NCBI RefSeq assembly: GCF_026262505.1
Contig: NC_067206.1
Coordinates: forward strand, 1,302,001 to 1,366,000
Reading direction: 5' to 3'
Origin: Trichomonas vaginalis G3
Lineage: Eukaryota > Parabasalia > Trichomonadida > Trichomonadidae
Length of the DNA stretch: 64,000 bases
In this document: positions 9,401 through 19,738 of the stretch, one piece after another
Position numbering within the stretch: the stretch's first letter is position 1
Layout: every line of letters begins with the position of its first letter
The notes under the pieces: model-generated
Seen by the model: only the letters and a program-made list of their open reading frames with translations
What the model was told of the DNA's origin: nothing
Database searches by the model: none
Position numbers and translations under genes: made by a program

Positions 9401-10921
9401 TTGGCATATAAGAAAGATTGCGAAGTGCCCATTTATTTCTATCGTTCCAAATTTTATTTGATTATGGAATATGATGATGAGAAGTGCTTAATTGGATTTT
9501 TAAACACATTCCCTGGTATTGCAGAGCTTAATTTACAGACATCTGTTGATCTTTTAATAACAAAAGCTATTCCATTAATTTGGAATCAGATTAGTCCCTC
9601 AAAAATAGATATTGATAAGCTTGAAGTACCTAAGAATGATACAGATTGGTTTTCTATTTTCAAAAATCTTCGTGCATACGAGCAAGTTATAGCTCCTGCG
9701 ATTCAAGACAAAAACATTCGAACAAAACCAGACTTACCATCTCTTTCGCGTAATAGAAATCAAGCATATATAATCAACTATGTCAACCCATTGATATATG
9801 TCGCAATGAGATCGGAAATGAAGCCAACAGTCGTTGCAAATATCAAACAATTACCAAAAGAAATTCAAACATATTTAATGAAGTATTTGAAGTGGACACA
9901 GCAACAGGAAGCTAACCAGCAGGCTCCAGCACCTGCAGTTTCTTCAGCTCAGTCAACTGCGCCATCTACACCAGAAAAGGCTCCATTAGCTGATAATCAG
10001 AAGATAATTGCAGAAAAGCAAGCGAGAATTGCCTTACTAAAATCCGAAATTTCGGCTTCAGAATCAAAATTATCTCAATTAAAGCAACAACTCGCAGATA
10101 AGTCATCAAATCAGTCAGAAGACAAGAACTCAGCTATTATAGATAACATTGAAACACTTATTTCTAAAACAGTAAGTGAAAAAGCTCAATTTAAAGAACA
10201 ATTAAATCAAAAACGCTCAGAACTCGAAGAAACCAAAATTGAACTTGCAAAGATGACAGGAATTGTAGAAGTCTTATCAAAACTACGCAATAAATCAGAA
10301 AACAACGAAGTATCTTCCGAAAAACTTACCGAAGACTACAACAAGCTCAAAGAGGCTATTGAGAAGCGCCCAGAGCTATACAAGAATATTGCAGAGTTAA
10401 ACCTCAATATTAAGGAACAAAAAGCCAAAAATACCAAATTATCTAAATCTCTTGAAAAAATGAAAGAAGAGCTCGAAGTTGCCATCCAGATTGAAAGTAA
10501 GTATGATTCAGCATCAAACGCTTCAGCAGAAGAGAAAGAACCGGAAATTGAAGAAAATCCAGACGTAATGGCTTTGTGGAAGGAAGTTAATTCACTTGAA
10601 GTGGACTTAGCTTCGGGTGTTACACCTAAAATCATCGAAGAACAGAATAATTTCAAGAAATTTATCACAAAACTCGACAGAAAGAAGAAACGCCTTGAAA
10701 AACAGATAGAAGACACTGCAAATATGAGAAATGACCTTCAGCGCGTTCAAGAAGAGTTAATTTTGAGGCATGAAAACGGAGAAAAAATTGTTGACAACTT
10801 AACACAAGAAATCAATAAGAAGAATGAAGAAATCACAAAGTGGCTCGCATTGACAACATCTTTCAGGGCTTCTCGTGAAACTTCTTCACTTATTTCTCAG
10901 ATGCGTCAAAAATATCATTAA
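9401..10921 (+). CDS. Hook-like coiled-coil protein
   Basis: The frame starts with TTG at 9401; the first ATG is at 9464 and gives a 485-residue protein (MEYDDEKCLIGFLNTF). The first 150 residues are globular and helical. The pattern CLIGFLNTF, then DLLITKAIPLIWNQISPSKI, resembles the calponin-like N-domain of Hook and related dynein adaptors. From about residue 175 to the end the sequence is a long coiled coil rich in E, K, Q and L heptads, interrupted by a Gln/Ala/Pro linker (about 145-170). Hook-type proteins link cargo to microtubule motors. The globular domain call is by pattern only. The gene is whole, and I prefer the ATG at 9464. Confidence 0.75.
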   Translation: MAYKKDCEVPIYFYRSKFYLIMEYDDEKCLIGFLNTFPGIAELNLQTSVDLLITKAIPLIWNQISPSKIDIDKLEVPKNDTDWFSIFKNLRAYEQVIAPAIQDKNIRTKPDLPSLSRNRNQAYIINYVNPLIYVAMRSEMKPTVVANIKQLPKEIQTYLMKYLKWTQQQEANQQAPAPAVSSAQSTAPSTPEKAPLADNQKIIAEKQARIALLKSEISASESKLSQLKQQLADKSSNQSEDKNSAIIDNIETLISKTVSEKAQFKEQLNQKRSELEETKIELAKMTGIVEVLSKLRNKSENNEVSSEKLTEDYNKLKEAIEKRPELYKNIAELNLNIKEQKAKNTKLSKSLEKMKEELEVAIQIESKYDSASNASAEEKEPEIEENPDVMALWKEVNSLEVDLASGVTPKIIEEQNNFKKFITKLDRKKKRLEKQIEDTANMRNDLQRVQEELILRHENGEKIVDNLTQEINKKNEEITKWLALTTSFRASRETSSLISQMRQKYH

Positions 10922-11284
10922 TTCCTCCTTTATTTCTTATATTATTTGCTTTCTTAGAACCAAATTTTGTAAATTTAACTATTTTAATATCAAAATTCAA
11001 TTTTTTGTAAAATTTTGTACCAAAATCATGAAATTTTCATTCTTATTCATGATCTAACAACTATAAGCAGCTTGTACTTCTAGCGTAGAGCGGTCCAAAT
11101 CTTAGAATATATACAAAAATCCAAAAAAATGTAAATCATAAAAAATTATATCAACTTATATAAGATATTCTGATTTATTTCACATACCTATCATGAACAA
11201 TTACAAATTGACCGCTTTCTGCGATTTCTGATCCAAAAATAATCCATCTGACTTTCTGACACCTAAGAATTTCTTAATAAAAAC
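10922..11284 (+). other. Gene-free spacer between convergent genes
   Basis: AT-rich sequence between the ends of the Hook-like and Myb genes. I see no RNA gene, repeat or relic. Confidence 0.4.
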
Positions 11285-12058
11285 TCAATCAAGAAGTGCA
11301 GGAATGGACATAAATATGATTCTCTGAGGTTTGTTGATCTCATTTTGGAGCATCAGATTTAATGCATTAGGTCCGGCAGGAGATTTGGCACTCTCATCGG
11401 AATTGGAAGTCGCTTCTTCCTGATAGCCTAAAACTGGGAGATGGCTTGAATGCTCCTTCTTCATGAGCTGAATATATCTATATCTGCATTGAACATCAGA
11501 TCTTGAAGACATATTTCTAGCAATTTTTGCCCAAGTATGCGGTTCAAATTCTTGGACAAGCTTTAATAAGTTATCATCTTCTTCTTTTGACCAAGGAATC
11601 TTTGCAATTTTTGGATCTAAAGCGCGTCCCCATCTTTGAGAGCATTGAGATCTTGTTCTCCCATTTCCTACAAAATGAGATATTGACTTCCAATCACCCA
11701 GTCCATATCTGTGAATTGCAGCTAAAAGTAGTATATCTTCTTCTTGGCGCCAAAGATTGCATTTGCGAATACCTACTTGCTTCTCATTGCAACTAATAAC
11801 CGGTTTATGATGATCAAATGCATATAAAACTCTGTGAATTAATCGCGCTGGTTCGTCTGTGTTTACTAGCACAAGCAAATTATATGATGCTTCTTCCAGA
11901 CTGATTTTCCGATTAATTTGATCACAAATTATCTTTTCACAAGATTTAATTGTTTCATCTGACTCTGAACCATTGAATGGAATTAATCCAAATGCAAACA
12001 TCGCTAAAGGACATGAGTTTCTTGTTGTTGCAGTATAGGAGGACTTCGAACTTCCCAT
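11285..12058 (-). CDS. Two-repeat (R2R3-like) Myb DNA-binding protein
   Basis: This 257-residue protein carries two Myb/SANT repeats. The first (about residues 100-150) contains LWRQEEDILLLAAIHRYG and ends QCSQRWGRALDP. The second (about 153-203) contains PWSKEEDDNLLKLVQEF and ends CRYRYIQLMK. The regularly spaced tryptophans and final arginine/tyrosine positions fit DNA-binding repeats. Trichomonads have a large expansion of such small Myb factors, several known to bind gene promoters. The N-terminal 95 residues and the Ser/Pro-rich tail are not recognised. A TCAACATA initiator-like site lies 4 to 11 bases before the ATG on the minus strand. Target genes cannot be told from the sequence. Confidence 0.9.
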   Translation of the reverse strand: MGSSKSSYTATTRNSCPLAMFAFGLIPFNGSESDETIKSCEKIICDQINRKISLEEASYNLLVLVNTDEPARLIHRVLYAFDHHKPVISCNEKQVGIRKCNLWRQEEDILLLAAIHRYGLGDWKSISHFVGNGRTRSQCSQRWGRALDPKIAKIPWSKEEDDNLLKLVQEFEPHTWAKIARNMSSRSDVQCRYRYIQLMKKEHSSHLPVLGYQEEATSNSDESAKSPAGPNALNLMLQNEINKPQRIIFMSIPALLD

Positions 12059-13017
12059 TTATATGTTGAAATGTCTGTTCAGAAAAATTCACAAATCAGA
12101 TTCTGATTGAAAACTCAAATTAAGTTATATCAAATAACATCGTGTCCGGTTCATTAGTTGATTCGATGACAATACATCATGATTGTGTGATTGTTTCAAT
12201 AATTCACCTTATTATCGTTACGTTTTGATTGATGTCAAATATTAATTGACCTGTGTCAAAACGGTTTTTGCATTTTATGCCAAATTTAATTTCTAAAATA
12301 TTACTCATTGAAAGATATGTAAATAAATCAATTTTATTTCAAATTTTTTCAAAAATTTTTCCCACAATTAAAATGAAACAGATATGATAATTTAATGAAT
12401 TATTGATTAAAAATTTGAAACGCTATTTGAATCATTTTTTGAGAAGTTTTTAAAAACCCTTAAACAGATCACGTTTATGATCATATTTACTGAGAATTGC
12501 AAAATGGATGTATGGCCGCTGTTATGATACAATACCAGTTGGAAAATTAAAAAAGGGATCTGAATTACTTTAAAAAATAAATAATTTATTTTTTGAAATT
12601 GGAATATTTCGTTTGACAATTGGATGAAAAATAAACCCTGTTTACTTGTCAATTATATAAATGCATGAAGATTGAAATATGATCAAACAAAAATTTTGGT
12701 ATTTTCAATTATCTTAAAAAATCAGGACTATTACATTCAACGTCATACATCTAGTTGATTTACTACTATTTATGATATAAATACAAATTAGAAAAATTTA
12801 TTTAAAATTTACCAGAATAATTGAATCACAAGAAATATTGAGAAGAGCTTGGATTATCTGTTCACTATTTTACTGATATGATTCATAAAATTGAAAAATA
12901 TATTCGCGATTAATTCAAATTCTAGACTAAAATACATGTTATTCCTATTATATTGTATGTTAGATGATTGAATAGAAACAAAATACAAACAAAATTTTAT
13001 TAAAAAAAAACTCGAAA
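12059..13017 (+). other. Gene-free AT-rich stretch (about 960 bases)
   Basis: Spacer upstream of the Myb gene and downstream of the FAM227-like gene. Both strands are AT-rich with only short unconvincing frames. I see no tRNA, repeat or transposon end. Confidence 0.4.
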
Positions 13018-14169
13018 CTAAGAATGCTTTTCTTCTTCATCGTAAACATCATTTTTCTTATATGGTTTGCCTGTTTTTCTCGATTTCTGCCGTTCTTCAA
13101 TCCCATCAATAACTTCTTTGGCTTGGAGTCTATTTTTAAGAACTCTTTTGCATAAAACTGCATTCTGTTCAATTGAAAGCACAAGATTAGCTTCTTTAGA
13201 ACAAATTTGTCTCAAATTAGATTGAATATTTTGCATGTGAGCTCTTCTTGCTCGTTCGCTGTTTTCTTTGCAAAGTTTTGCATCAAGGACAAAATCGCGA
13301 GAAGTAGATGGACCAGTTTTATTCATCATGATGTTTCTTGTGCTGATTTTTGAATCTGTAGTTTTATTTTTAAAAGACCTTAACTCCAAAGCTCTTGCAA
13401 GCAATGGATTGTTGTCGCGAGAAGTAAATAAAATTCGATTAGGGTTGGCTAACTGATTCTGATGATGAATTTCATTTCCAATGATATCATTTAGGATTTG
13501 TTGATGAGCATTGAAGTTTGGAAGGCGCTTTGCCCTAAAGAAAATCGGATCTGGAATAAATTCTAAAACTTTTTCATGAAAAGAAGCATCTTCTGGCTTA
13601 AATCCTATTAGTAACTCTTGTGTTACTGTTTCTGCTCTTTCAATAAATGCAGAATTTTGGTAAAATGGAGAATCTGGAAATTCCTCTAAAATTATATTGA
13701 AAAATAATGCAACTGAAAGAATTGTCCAATTGTAAAAGAACTTGGAAGCTGATTTCCTTTTATCATCAAGTAAAATCATTCGAAATTGGTAGTATTTCAA
13801 CGCTAATGAGTCAAATACTTTAGATTTCATTTGATCTAGTTCTGGTACAATATGACATGGTTGAAGGAAGTTGTAAAACGTTAACCATATCGTAGATTTT
13901 GTTGCAATAAATAATTCTGACGAATAATAAACATTTTTTATATCATTACTCATTGATGCATCGCCGATTAACTTGTCAAGAATTGATTTATATGTCTTTT
14001 CGAGGTCAATTTGTAAATTGTAAAAAGTTAAATCTGATTCATCGAAAGATGACTTCAATATTTGTAAAATGATATCAGAATTCTCTGGATCTGCTCGAAA
14101 TACGATTGAGTTGTCTGCATATGGTGCTAAAATAATATCAATATCTTGAGCATCAATCGATTTAAACAT
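13018..14169 (-). CDS. FAM227-like protein (possible flagellar protein)
   Basis: The 383-residue protein has a middle segment (about residues 115-195) with ALKYYQFRMILL, a short gap, then FFYNWTILSVALFFNIILEE and FPDSPFYQ. This resembles the FAM227 family, in which a tyrosine/phenylalanine-rich helix pair is followed by a Phe-Pro turn. FAM227 proteins are mostly found in organisms with cilia or flagella, which suits a flagellated trichomonad. The C-terminal 130 residues are basic and rich in Arg, Lys and Asn. There is no signal peptide or membrane segment. The gene is complete, and the family call is moderate. Confidence 0.75.
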   Translation of the reverse strand: MFKSIDAQDIDIILAPYADNSIVFRADPENSDIILQILKSSFDESDLTFYNLQIDLEKTYKSILDKLIGDASMSNDIKNVYYSSELFIATKSTIWLTFYNFLQPCHIVPELDQMKSKVFDSLALKYYQFRMILLDDKRKSASKFFYNWTILSVALFFNIILEEFPDSPFYQNSAFIERAETVTQELLIGFKPEDASFHEKVLEFIPDPIFFRAKRLPNFNAHQQILNDIIGNEIHHQNQLANPNRILFTSRDNNPLLARALELRSFKNKTTDSKISTRNIMMNKTGPSTSRDFVLDAKLCKENSERARRAHMQNIQSNLRQICSKEANLVLSIEQNAVLCKRVLKNRLQAKEVIDGIEERQKSRKTGKPYKKNDVYDEEEKHS

Positions 14170-14864
14170 TTTCTAAAAATTTTTGTCAATTTTGATTTTA
14201 ACGTCCTTTTCTAGGGAAGACTTATCATCAGGAGAAGTAAAAGAATCAGTAATATCTTGTCTTGACAGAGTATGTTGTTGTCATCAATTGCTATGCTGTT
14301 AATTCAGCTGAATTGGGAAAAATTAATACAATGTAAGGAAAACGCTGCCTAAAGGCAAATGAAGTTGAACGGTTACTGTGCATTGTCGTTACTTCTTTAT
14401 GTAGCTTAGGAATAATTTAGATTATTTAAAAAATTTTAAAAAAATTGAAAATAAGTGAATAGTGAAAGATATAAGAAACGTTAATTTGTATATTTATTAC
14501 TTTGTATTTGATTGCGGAACTATTTAAGCATACATGAATTAACCAAAGGAAATTGTAATTTCGATTTAAGAATCTGTGAAGAATTTTCAACAATTTCTAC
14601 GATTAGTATATTTTTATGATGACTGATGAGGAAATTTTGAAACCTGTTTGAGTTAAATACTATAAATTAAGCAATTATATAATAAAATTTGAAATTTAAA
14701 GCGTTTTCAAGAGGATATGTGATGACATCAAGTAAAGTACTTTGTTTCAAGCTATTGTGAACGTTTTTGAATTCCAAATTTTTTTTCAAAATTGGAAAAA
14801 TGATAACAAATTCAACAATTCATGAAATGAAATTTTGAAGACATTCTAAAATAATGATCACTTT

Positions 14865-14874
14865 TTGGCGCCAA
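14865..14874. promoter_or_regulatory. TTGGCGCCAA palindrome upstream of H2A
   Basis: A perfect 10-base palindrome, TTGGCGCCAA, lies 134 bases before the H2A ATG and overlaps a CCAAT. It resembles the E2F/DP site (TTTSSCGC) used for S-phase genes in many eukaryotes. In this AT-rich genome such a GC palindrome is notable. The binding factor is inference. Confidence 0.4.
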
Positions 14875-14903
14875 TTCCAAGATTGGGTTTGTGGGGAAAA
14901 GTA

Positions 14904-14955
14904 GGGGTCTAAAATGACATTTTTCAATTTTTGTCAAAATGCCACTTTAGACCCC
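14904..14955. promoter_or_regulatory. Inverted pair of 20-base motifs before H2A
   Basis: GGGGTCTAAAATGACATTTT (14904-14923) is repeated in inverted form at 14936-14955 with 17 of 20 bases matching and a 12-base spacer. It could be two opposed factor sites or a hairpin. It lies about 50 bases before the initiator of the histone gene. Confidence 0.45.
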
Positions 14956-14994
14956 ATACGAATACAGATCATACGTGGCGGGGTGAAGTGTTAA

Positions 14995-15002
14995 TCATTA
15001 TT
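14995..15002 (+). promoter_or_regulatory. Initiator (Inr) of histone H2A
   Basis: TCATTATT fits the trichomonad Inr. The predicted +1 A at 14997 leaves an 11-base leader before the ATG, typical for this group. Confidence 0.6.
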
Positions 15003-15007
15003 TCATA

Positions 15008-15427
15008 ATGCCAGCTAAGAAGGGTGTTAAGAAGACAGCAACAAAGACAGCCGTTGATGGTGAACGCCAGCATCCAAAGACACGTTCATCCCGTGCCGGT
15101 CTTCAGTTCCCTGTCGGCCGTCTTCACAGATTCCTCCGTGAAGGCCGTTATGGTGAGCGTGTCGGTGCAGGTGCTCCAGTCTTCATGGCCGCTGTTCTTG
15201 AGTATCTTACTGTCGAAGTTCTCGAACTTGCCGGTAACGCTGCTCGTGATAACAAGAAGACACGTATTTCCCCACGTCACATCATGCTTGCCGTTCGTAA
15301 CGATGAAGAATTGAACCAGCTCCTCTCCAACATTACAATCGCATCTGCAGGTGTCGTCCCACACATCCACAAGGTCCTCCTCGGCAATCCAAAGAAGGGC
15401 AAGGATGCTTCCCAGACACAGGAGTAA
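15008..15427 (+). CDS. Histone H2A
   Basis: This 139-residue protein is a core histone H2A: a basic N-tail (MPAKKGVKK), the family signature AGLQFPVGR (about residue 30), the acidic-patch region ([13 protein letters not shown]) and the docking segment ([12 protein letters not shown]). It pairs with H2B in the nucleosome. The C-terminus ends ASQTQE, which contains an SQ near the end and so recalls, without matching, the SQ-E/D motif of H2A.X. Codons are strongly biased to C/G third positions compared with neighbours, as expected for high expression. The stop overlaps TAAA, the reported trichomonad polyadenylation signal. No H2B partner lies divergently next to it, unlike many trichomonad histone pairs. 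Confidence 0.97.
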   Translation: MPAKKGVKKTATKTAVDGERQHPKTRSSRAGLQFPVGRLHRFLREGRYGERVGAGAPVFMAAVLEYLTVEVLELAGNAARDNKKTRISPRHIMLAVRNDEELNQLLSNITIASAGVVPHIHKVLLGNPKKGKDASQTQE

Positions 15428-15763
15428 ATATGTTATTATACACTTTACCGCAATTACACAATATTTTATCTTTTTATTCTTTAATTACAATAGATGAATG
15501 AACTTTTAATGAAAATATTGACTGGTCATAGCTTTATGATAGTCATTTAAATTAAGGATCTGCAACATAGACTTGTTTACAAGAATTATTTTTCATTTGA
15601 GTCTTGAATATACATAAATAACAATCAAGAATACTAGCCCATAGTTATATATTGAAAGATATACTATTTTACATGATAAATTTGTTGAAAATTTTGATAA
15701 ATTAAATTGTAATTATGAAAAAACGATGAAATATAATGATAGTAATGGAAAAACAGAATTTAT
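15428..15763 (+). other. Gene-free spacer between convergent genes
   Basis: AT-rich sequence between the 3' ends of H2A and the PqiA-like gene. Nothing else is recognised. Confidence 0.4.
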
Positions 15764-18700
15764 TTAACGAACAAATGAAACAACACTTGAATCGACAAGA
15801 TCACCTTGTCTAGCGTTGATAACTCTCTCAGATACTTTGCTAAGTATAATTGTAGCAATAGTATGAATCAGAGTAGCTCCGAACAAAATCCAAGAACCTT
15901 TCTCAAGCCTTGTAACGACATCAAAGCAAGTTTTGTGTCCTTTTATCAGAGGTTCATCGCTGAAGAACATTTTAACAATAGGATTGATCACATCACACTT
16001 ATCTCCGACCATGAATGCTGCAAACTGCGAAATCTCTAAAACTGCGGCCAAAATTGAGATGATGAAAACATCCAAGCAGTTCCAAGCGTAGAGGTATTCC
16101 GCTGCGATGTAGAAGGCTCTCTGGACCTTCCTCCTCATTGGAACAAAGAAAAGAATGAGTTGTGTGATAATATGCAAAATTGGGACAACAATTGCAACAA
16201 CGATGTAGAGAGCTTGAGTGAACCTGATTGTGAACTGGTTCGGATTCTCTGCGGCGTGAGGAAGTAGAATTGCGAGGTCAATAACAGAATAAACTTTCTT
16301 ATGTGGCTTGTCGAGCATATCCAGTGCATAACCAATGAGTCCAACGAAATCAAATGAGAAGGAGTCAACACTGATGCCGTAAGAAACAAGGCCAAGTGCA
16401 ATAACTAACAAAACTCCGATAATTATAGAGAGAGACCTGAATTCTGAGAACTGGATGACAGAGATCCTCTTCTTTGCGTCCTCTCCTTCATCGGAATATC
16501 CTGGATTGTCAGCGTATCTTGCGATTGCAAGCAAAATGTGGGACAAAGCCAAAGAAAAGACAGTACTGAGCATGAGAGTGAGGAATCCGTAGGCTGGATA
16601 TACCCAAAGATGGACTGAAACAGGGGCATCGATCATTCCTGAAATGATTGGGAAGTATACGTCGAAATTAAATGCGATAAGCATCAGAATCATGACGAAA
16701 GAGTCGACAAGGGACCATTTACCAAGAGCATCGAGTACTTTCAGCCATGTTTCGCGTCTCTTCGCGTTCATTATCGGTCCAGGCAAAATCCAGACAGTTA
16801 ACATCATAATTAGCTTTGTGTAAGGCCATGCGCAGGACATAACTGCAATGAGGATTGAGAGCGCGTATGTTTTGGCCTTCCACATATCTCTGATTGAGTT
16901 AATGAGGCCGAAGTCCATGATTGAAGGGAAAGCGACATGTTTATCACCCATGAATATCTTTGCGAAGACACTCGCACCAATACCAGTGTTGGATGATATG
17001 AAAACAGCGATATTAATCAAAATCAATAATGGCATGAAAATTCTAGTGAAAATAGACAGTCTGGGCGTCATCAGCATCGATGCCTCAGAGTCAGTTCGCC
17101 AGAATTTCTCCCAAATTGTTTTGTGTACTTGTGTCGGCAACTCGATATTTCTCAGATTCAATGGTTTGTTGAGTGATTGCATGCTCTCTATCATTGGGTA
17201 TGTCAGACTGTCGATGGAGCGGTCGTCTTTCTTCCTCTCCTTCGGCATAATGAAGAAGATAATGAAGATCAAGAGAAGTGAACCTCCGCCGGCAACAGCA
17301 GTGGTCCAGAGAGTGAAATCTTCGTACTGCGAGTCATGTACATTCTCGCAAGTAGCGTTTGCAAGCTGTTGGTCGAGTAATTCGTTCAATTTCACTGTTC
17401 CGAAGTTATTTACAAATCCGGTAACAAAAGTAGGAATAATTGGTCGGTAGTTATCGATAAAGAACTTTACAATGGAATTTACGAATTCTCTTATTTTCAT
17501 CTCCATTTCGTGGGTTTGAGCTTCCAAAGAGAGATGAGTGATGGATGTATTGAAGAGAAGATAAGTAATACCTGTTCCTTCAGAAGAAACAAGTGTTTCT
17601 AGACACTGCAAATCCATTGATTGAGCATTAGTGAAATTGACACCTGCTCCTTCAGGAGAAGCCGCTTGTAGTTTCAAGTCCATCTTGTTATTTGATAAAG
17701 CGATGTCGAAATCGGCTGTTTCTGACAAATAAGCGTCTCCTGTCGTAATCATTGAACCGTTTGAGCTAACGTTGACTTGGAACGTGAGATTGAATCCGAA
17801 TTCCTTCATTCCTGTGTGTGTATCTAAAATGTAAGGTCCAATTGGGTCAAAAATTGTGAAATCATCCCAAGTGTTTAGACCAGAGAGGTGTAGATCGATG
17901 ATTGAGAGGTTGATTCTGGCCTTTAAATCGTCGATTGGAACTGAGAAGAAGAGAGGTTGAGAGTAATTGAAGTAAGCAAGGATGGATTGAAGATCAGCGA
18001 GGCCTGTTCCGTTGGTAAATCTGTTGAAGAGACTGTTGAGGTTCAATGGGCCATTCGTTCCTGTGAAATTTGACAAAATGAACCTGGCAACGTCAATAAG
18101 ATCGGATTTTCTGAGATCGGTCATATTTGGTCCGATTGGGATATCGATGGGCTTTGTGTAGTTTAAGTATGGTCTGATGATATCGTTTGCCTGTTGGAAT
18201 CCGCTTGTAATTTCATCGCCAAGAAGATCTTGTAGGTTGTTGCATACCATGGGACCAACGTTGTTCTTGATGATACTGACAATGAGGCCCTTGAGAAGGT
18301 TAATAAGCCAATCTAAGAAGGCACTTGTTGTAATATGTAAAACAGGATCATCGATTCTATCGATTGATGCACCACATGTGCCTTCAACAACGTTTACCTT
18401 CTTGATTAATCCGTTTTCGTCTTTTTCGAAGTGGAGGGTAACTGAAAACTGTACTCCGGAGGCAGTAGCTGAAAAACTACCTGATTGATCAAAGGAGTGG
18501 GTTGGGCAGTTTGATAAAGTCTAAGGTTACCGCCAATAGCAACATTTGCTTTAAGATATAAAGTAAGTCCATCTTCTATTTTATCTGGATTAGGATAATA
18601 TGTTGATTTGATATCAAGAAGATCCATATTATGAATTGATAGATTTCTAAGTGTGAGGTTATAATATAAAAATCCAGCTGAAGTAGTAGTTTCATAGTAA

Positions 18701-18814
18701 TCTATTTGTAATGTTCAGTTTGTTCATCCAGCACTTGAAGTCACATGCATAGGGCTCTTCTAATAGAAGTTGTCTTCTGCAAGAGGCAAAGACTAGAAGG
18801 TTGAAAACGAACAT
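15764..18814 (-). CDS. TULIP-like/PqiA-domain membrane protein, 5' part frame-disrupted
   Basis: The main frame (18250 to 15764, 828 residues) begins with about 300 lumenal residues rich in Asn-X-Ser/Thr. A membrane segment follows at about 318-341, then about eight more. Two segments, RRETWLKVLDALGKW then LVDSFVMILMLIAF, and YLYAWNCLDVFIISILAAVL, match the paired motifs of PqiA/LetA-type proteins, which in bacteria act in lipid transport. Homologous coding sequence continues upstream: SFSATASGVQF in the same frame, then two frame changes (near 18485 and 18700) back to an ATG at 18814 with a signal peptide (MFVFNLLVFASC). The lumenal part looks like a BPI/LBP (TULIP) lipid-binding fold. The disruptions could be assembly errors or a real 5' lesion. 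Confidence 0.75.
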
Positions 18815-19738
18815 CTGAATTTTTTCTGAAAAAGAAAGTCCAATGATGCAATTTTGGATAATCAACTTCATTCAATTTTTTACAATTTAATTCCATTAAT
18901 GAACAAATAACATTTTTTCTCCGGTTCTTCTAGTAGAATATTTTTGTTTGAAAAATTTGAAAACTCACTATCAATTTGTTCTTACAAATAACCTTAATAA
19001 TTTTATTTTTCTGAGAGATGAAGACCATCAATCAAAGAATGCTAAATTATGGATGAAAAAATGAAATAATCAAAAGATTGTTCATTATTTAAGATTTTGA
19101 TAATATTTCTTTTGCAAAATTCGGGTTATTTTGATCAGGATCAGGATGCTTACTAAACAATTGGTAGGTTTTATATTATTAAAGCCGAACCAAGAATATT
19201 TGTGTTCTATTGATTGGATATGATTCTAAATTCCATTTCTACTTTGTTCGGCATCTCGTGTTCATTCGAATACTAAAGGACTTATAAATATATAATGTTT
19301 TATATATAATAACTTATTAAAATGTCTTTATTTATTAATCAAATCAAAACAATGGCGTAAGTAATAAAAACATTAGAAAATTAATAGGTATCATAAACAC
19401 GAAAGTTCAAAAGTTTACGAATTTGTTCATAAAATATGAATAATAACTTATTGTAAATGAATATTTGCCTGAAATATGAATGAGCAATATATAACTATGG
19501 AGAACAAAAATTTAGTAGTGATAGACCTTGAAAGTTCTCGTGTTGCATCTAGTATTTGCATTCAGATTTGAAAATGAAAATTCCATCGCCGTATTTTGCG
19601 TCCAATCTAATAAACGTTACGTAAAACACACATCTAGCCTAAATATAAGTTGAGACGGCGATGATATAAAGAAGGAGAAAAAATACACGTTTTTTATAAA
19701 ATTCGCTGATCAAGTGTGAGGTGATCACTTTACTTGAG
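18815..19738 (+). other. Gene-free stretch with a possible J-domain relic
   Basis: This is mostly AT-rich spacer. On the minus strand, 19169 to 19089 reads TYQLFSKHPDPDQNNPNFAK and ends in TAA shortly after. The HPD followed by a charged helix resembles the end of a DnaJ domain, but there is no intact upstream frame. Confidence 0.3.
19725..19732 (+). promoter_or_regulatory. Initiator (Inr) of thiol peroxidase
   Basis: TCACTTTA with predicted +1 at A19727, 12 bases before the ATG at 19739. It rules out the in-frame GTG at 19721 as the start. Confidence 0.6.

Larger units (their letters stand above)
14170..15007 (+). other. Intergenic region with the H2A promoter
   Basis: This is an 838-base gap between divergent genes. 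The left two thirds is plain AT-rich spacer. The last 150 bases before H2A hold a GC-rich palindrome, an inverted-repeat pair and an initiator, each listed separately. Confidence 0.5.

Noticed and set aside
12059-13017. tRNA or small RNA gene in the AT-rich gap
   Set aside because: I saw no tRNA T-loop or anticodon arm pattern, and no snRNA-like motif.
15086-15370. Open frames on the other strand and frame of H2A
   Set aside because: Shadows of a strongly biased, GC-ending coding sequence; the product is a clear histone in the called frame.
19721-19738. GTG start for thiol peroxidase
   Set aside because: It lies before or on the initiator; the ATG at 19739 is 12 bases after the predicted +1.
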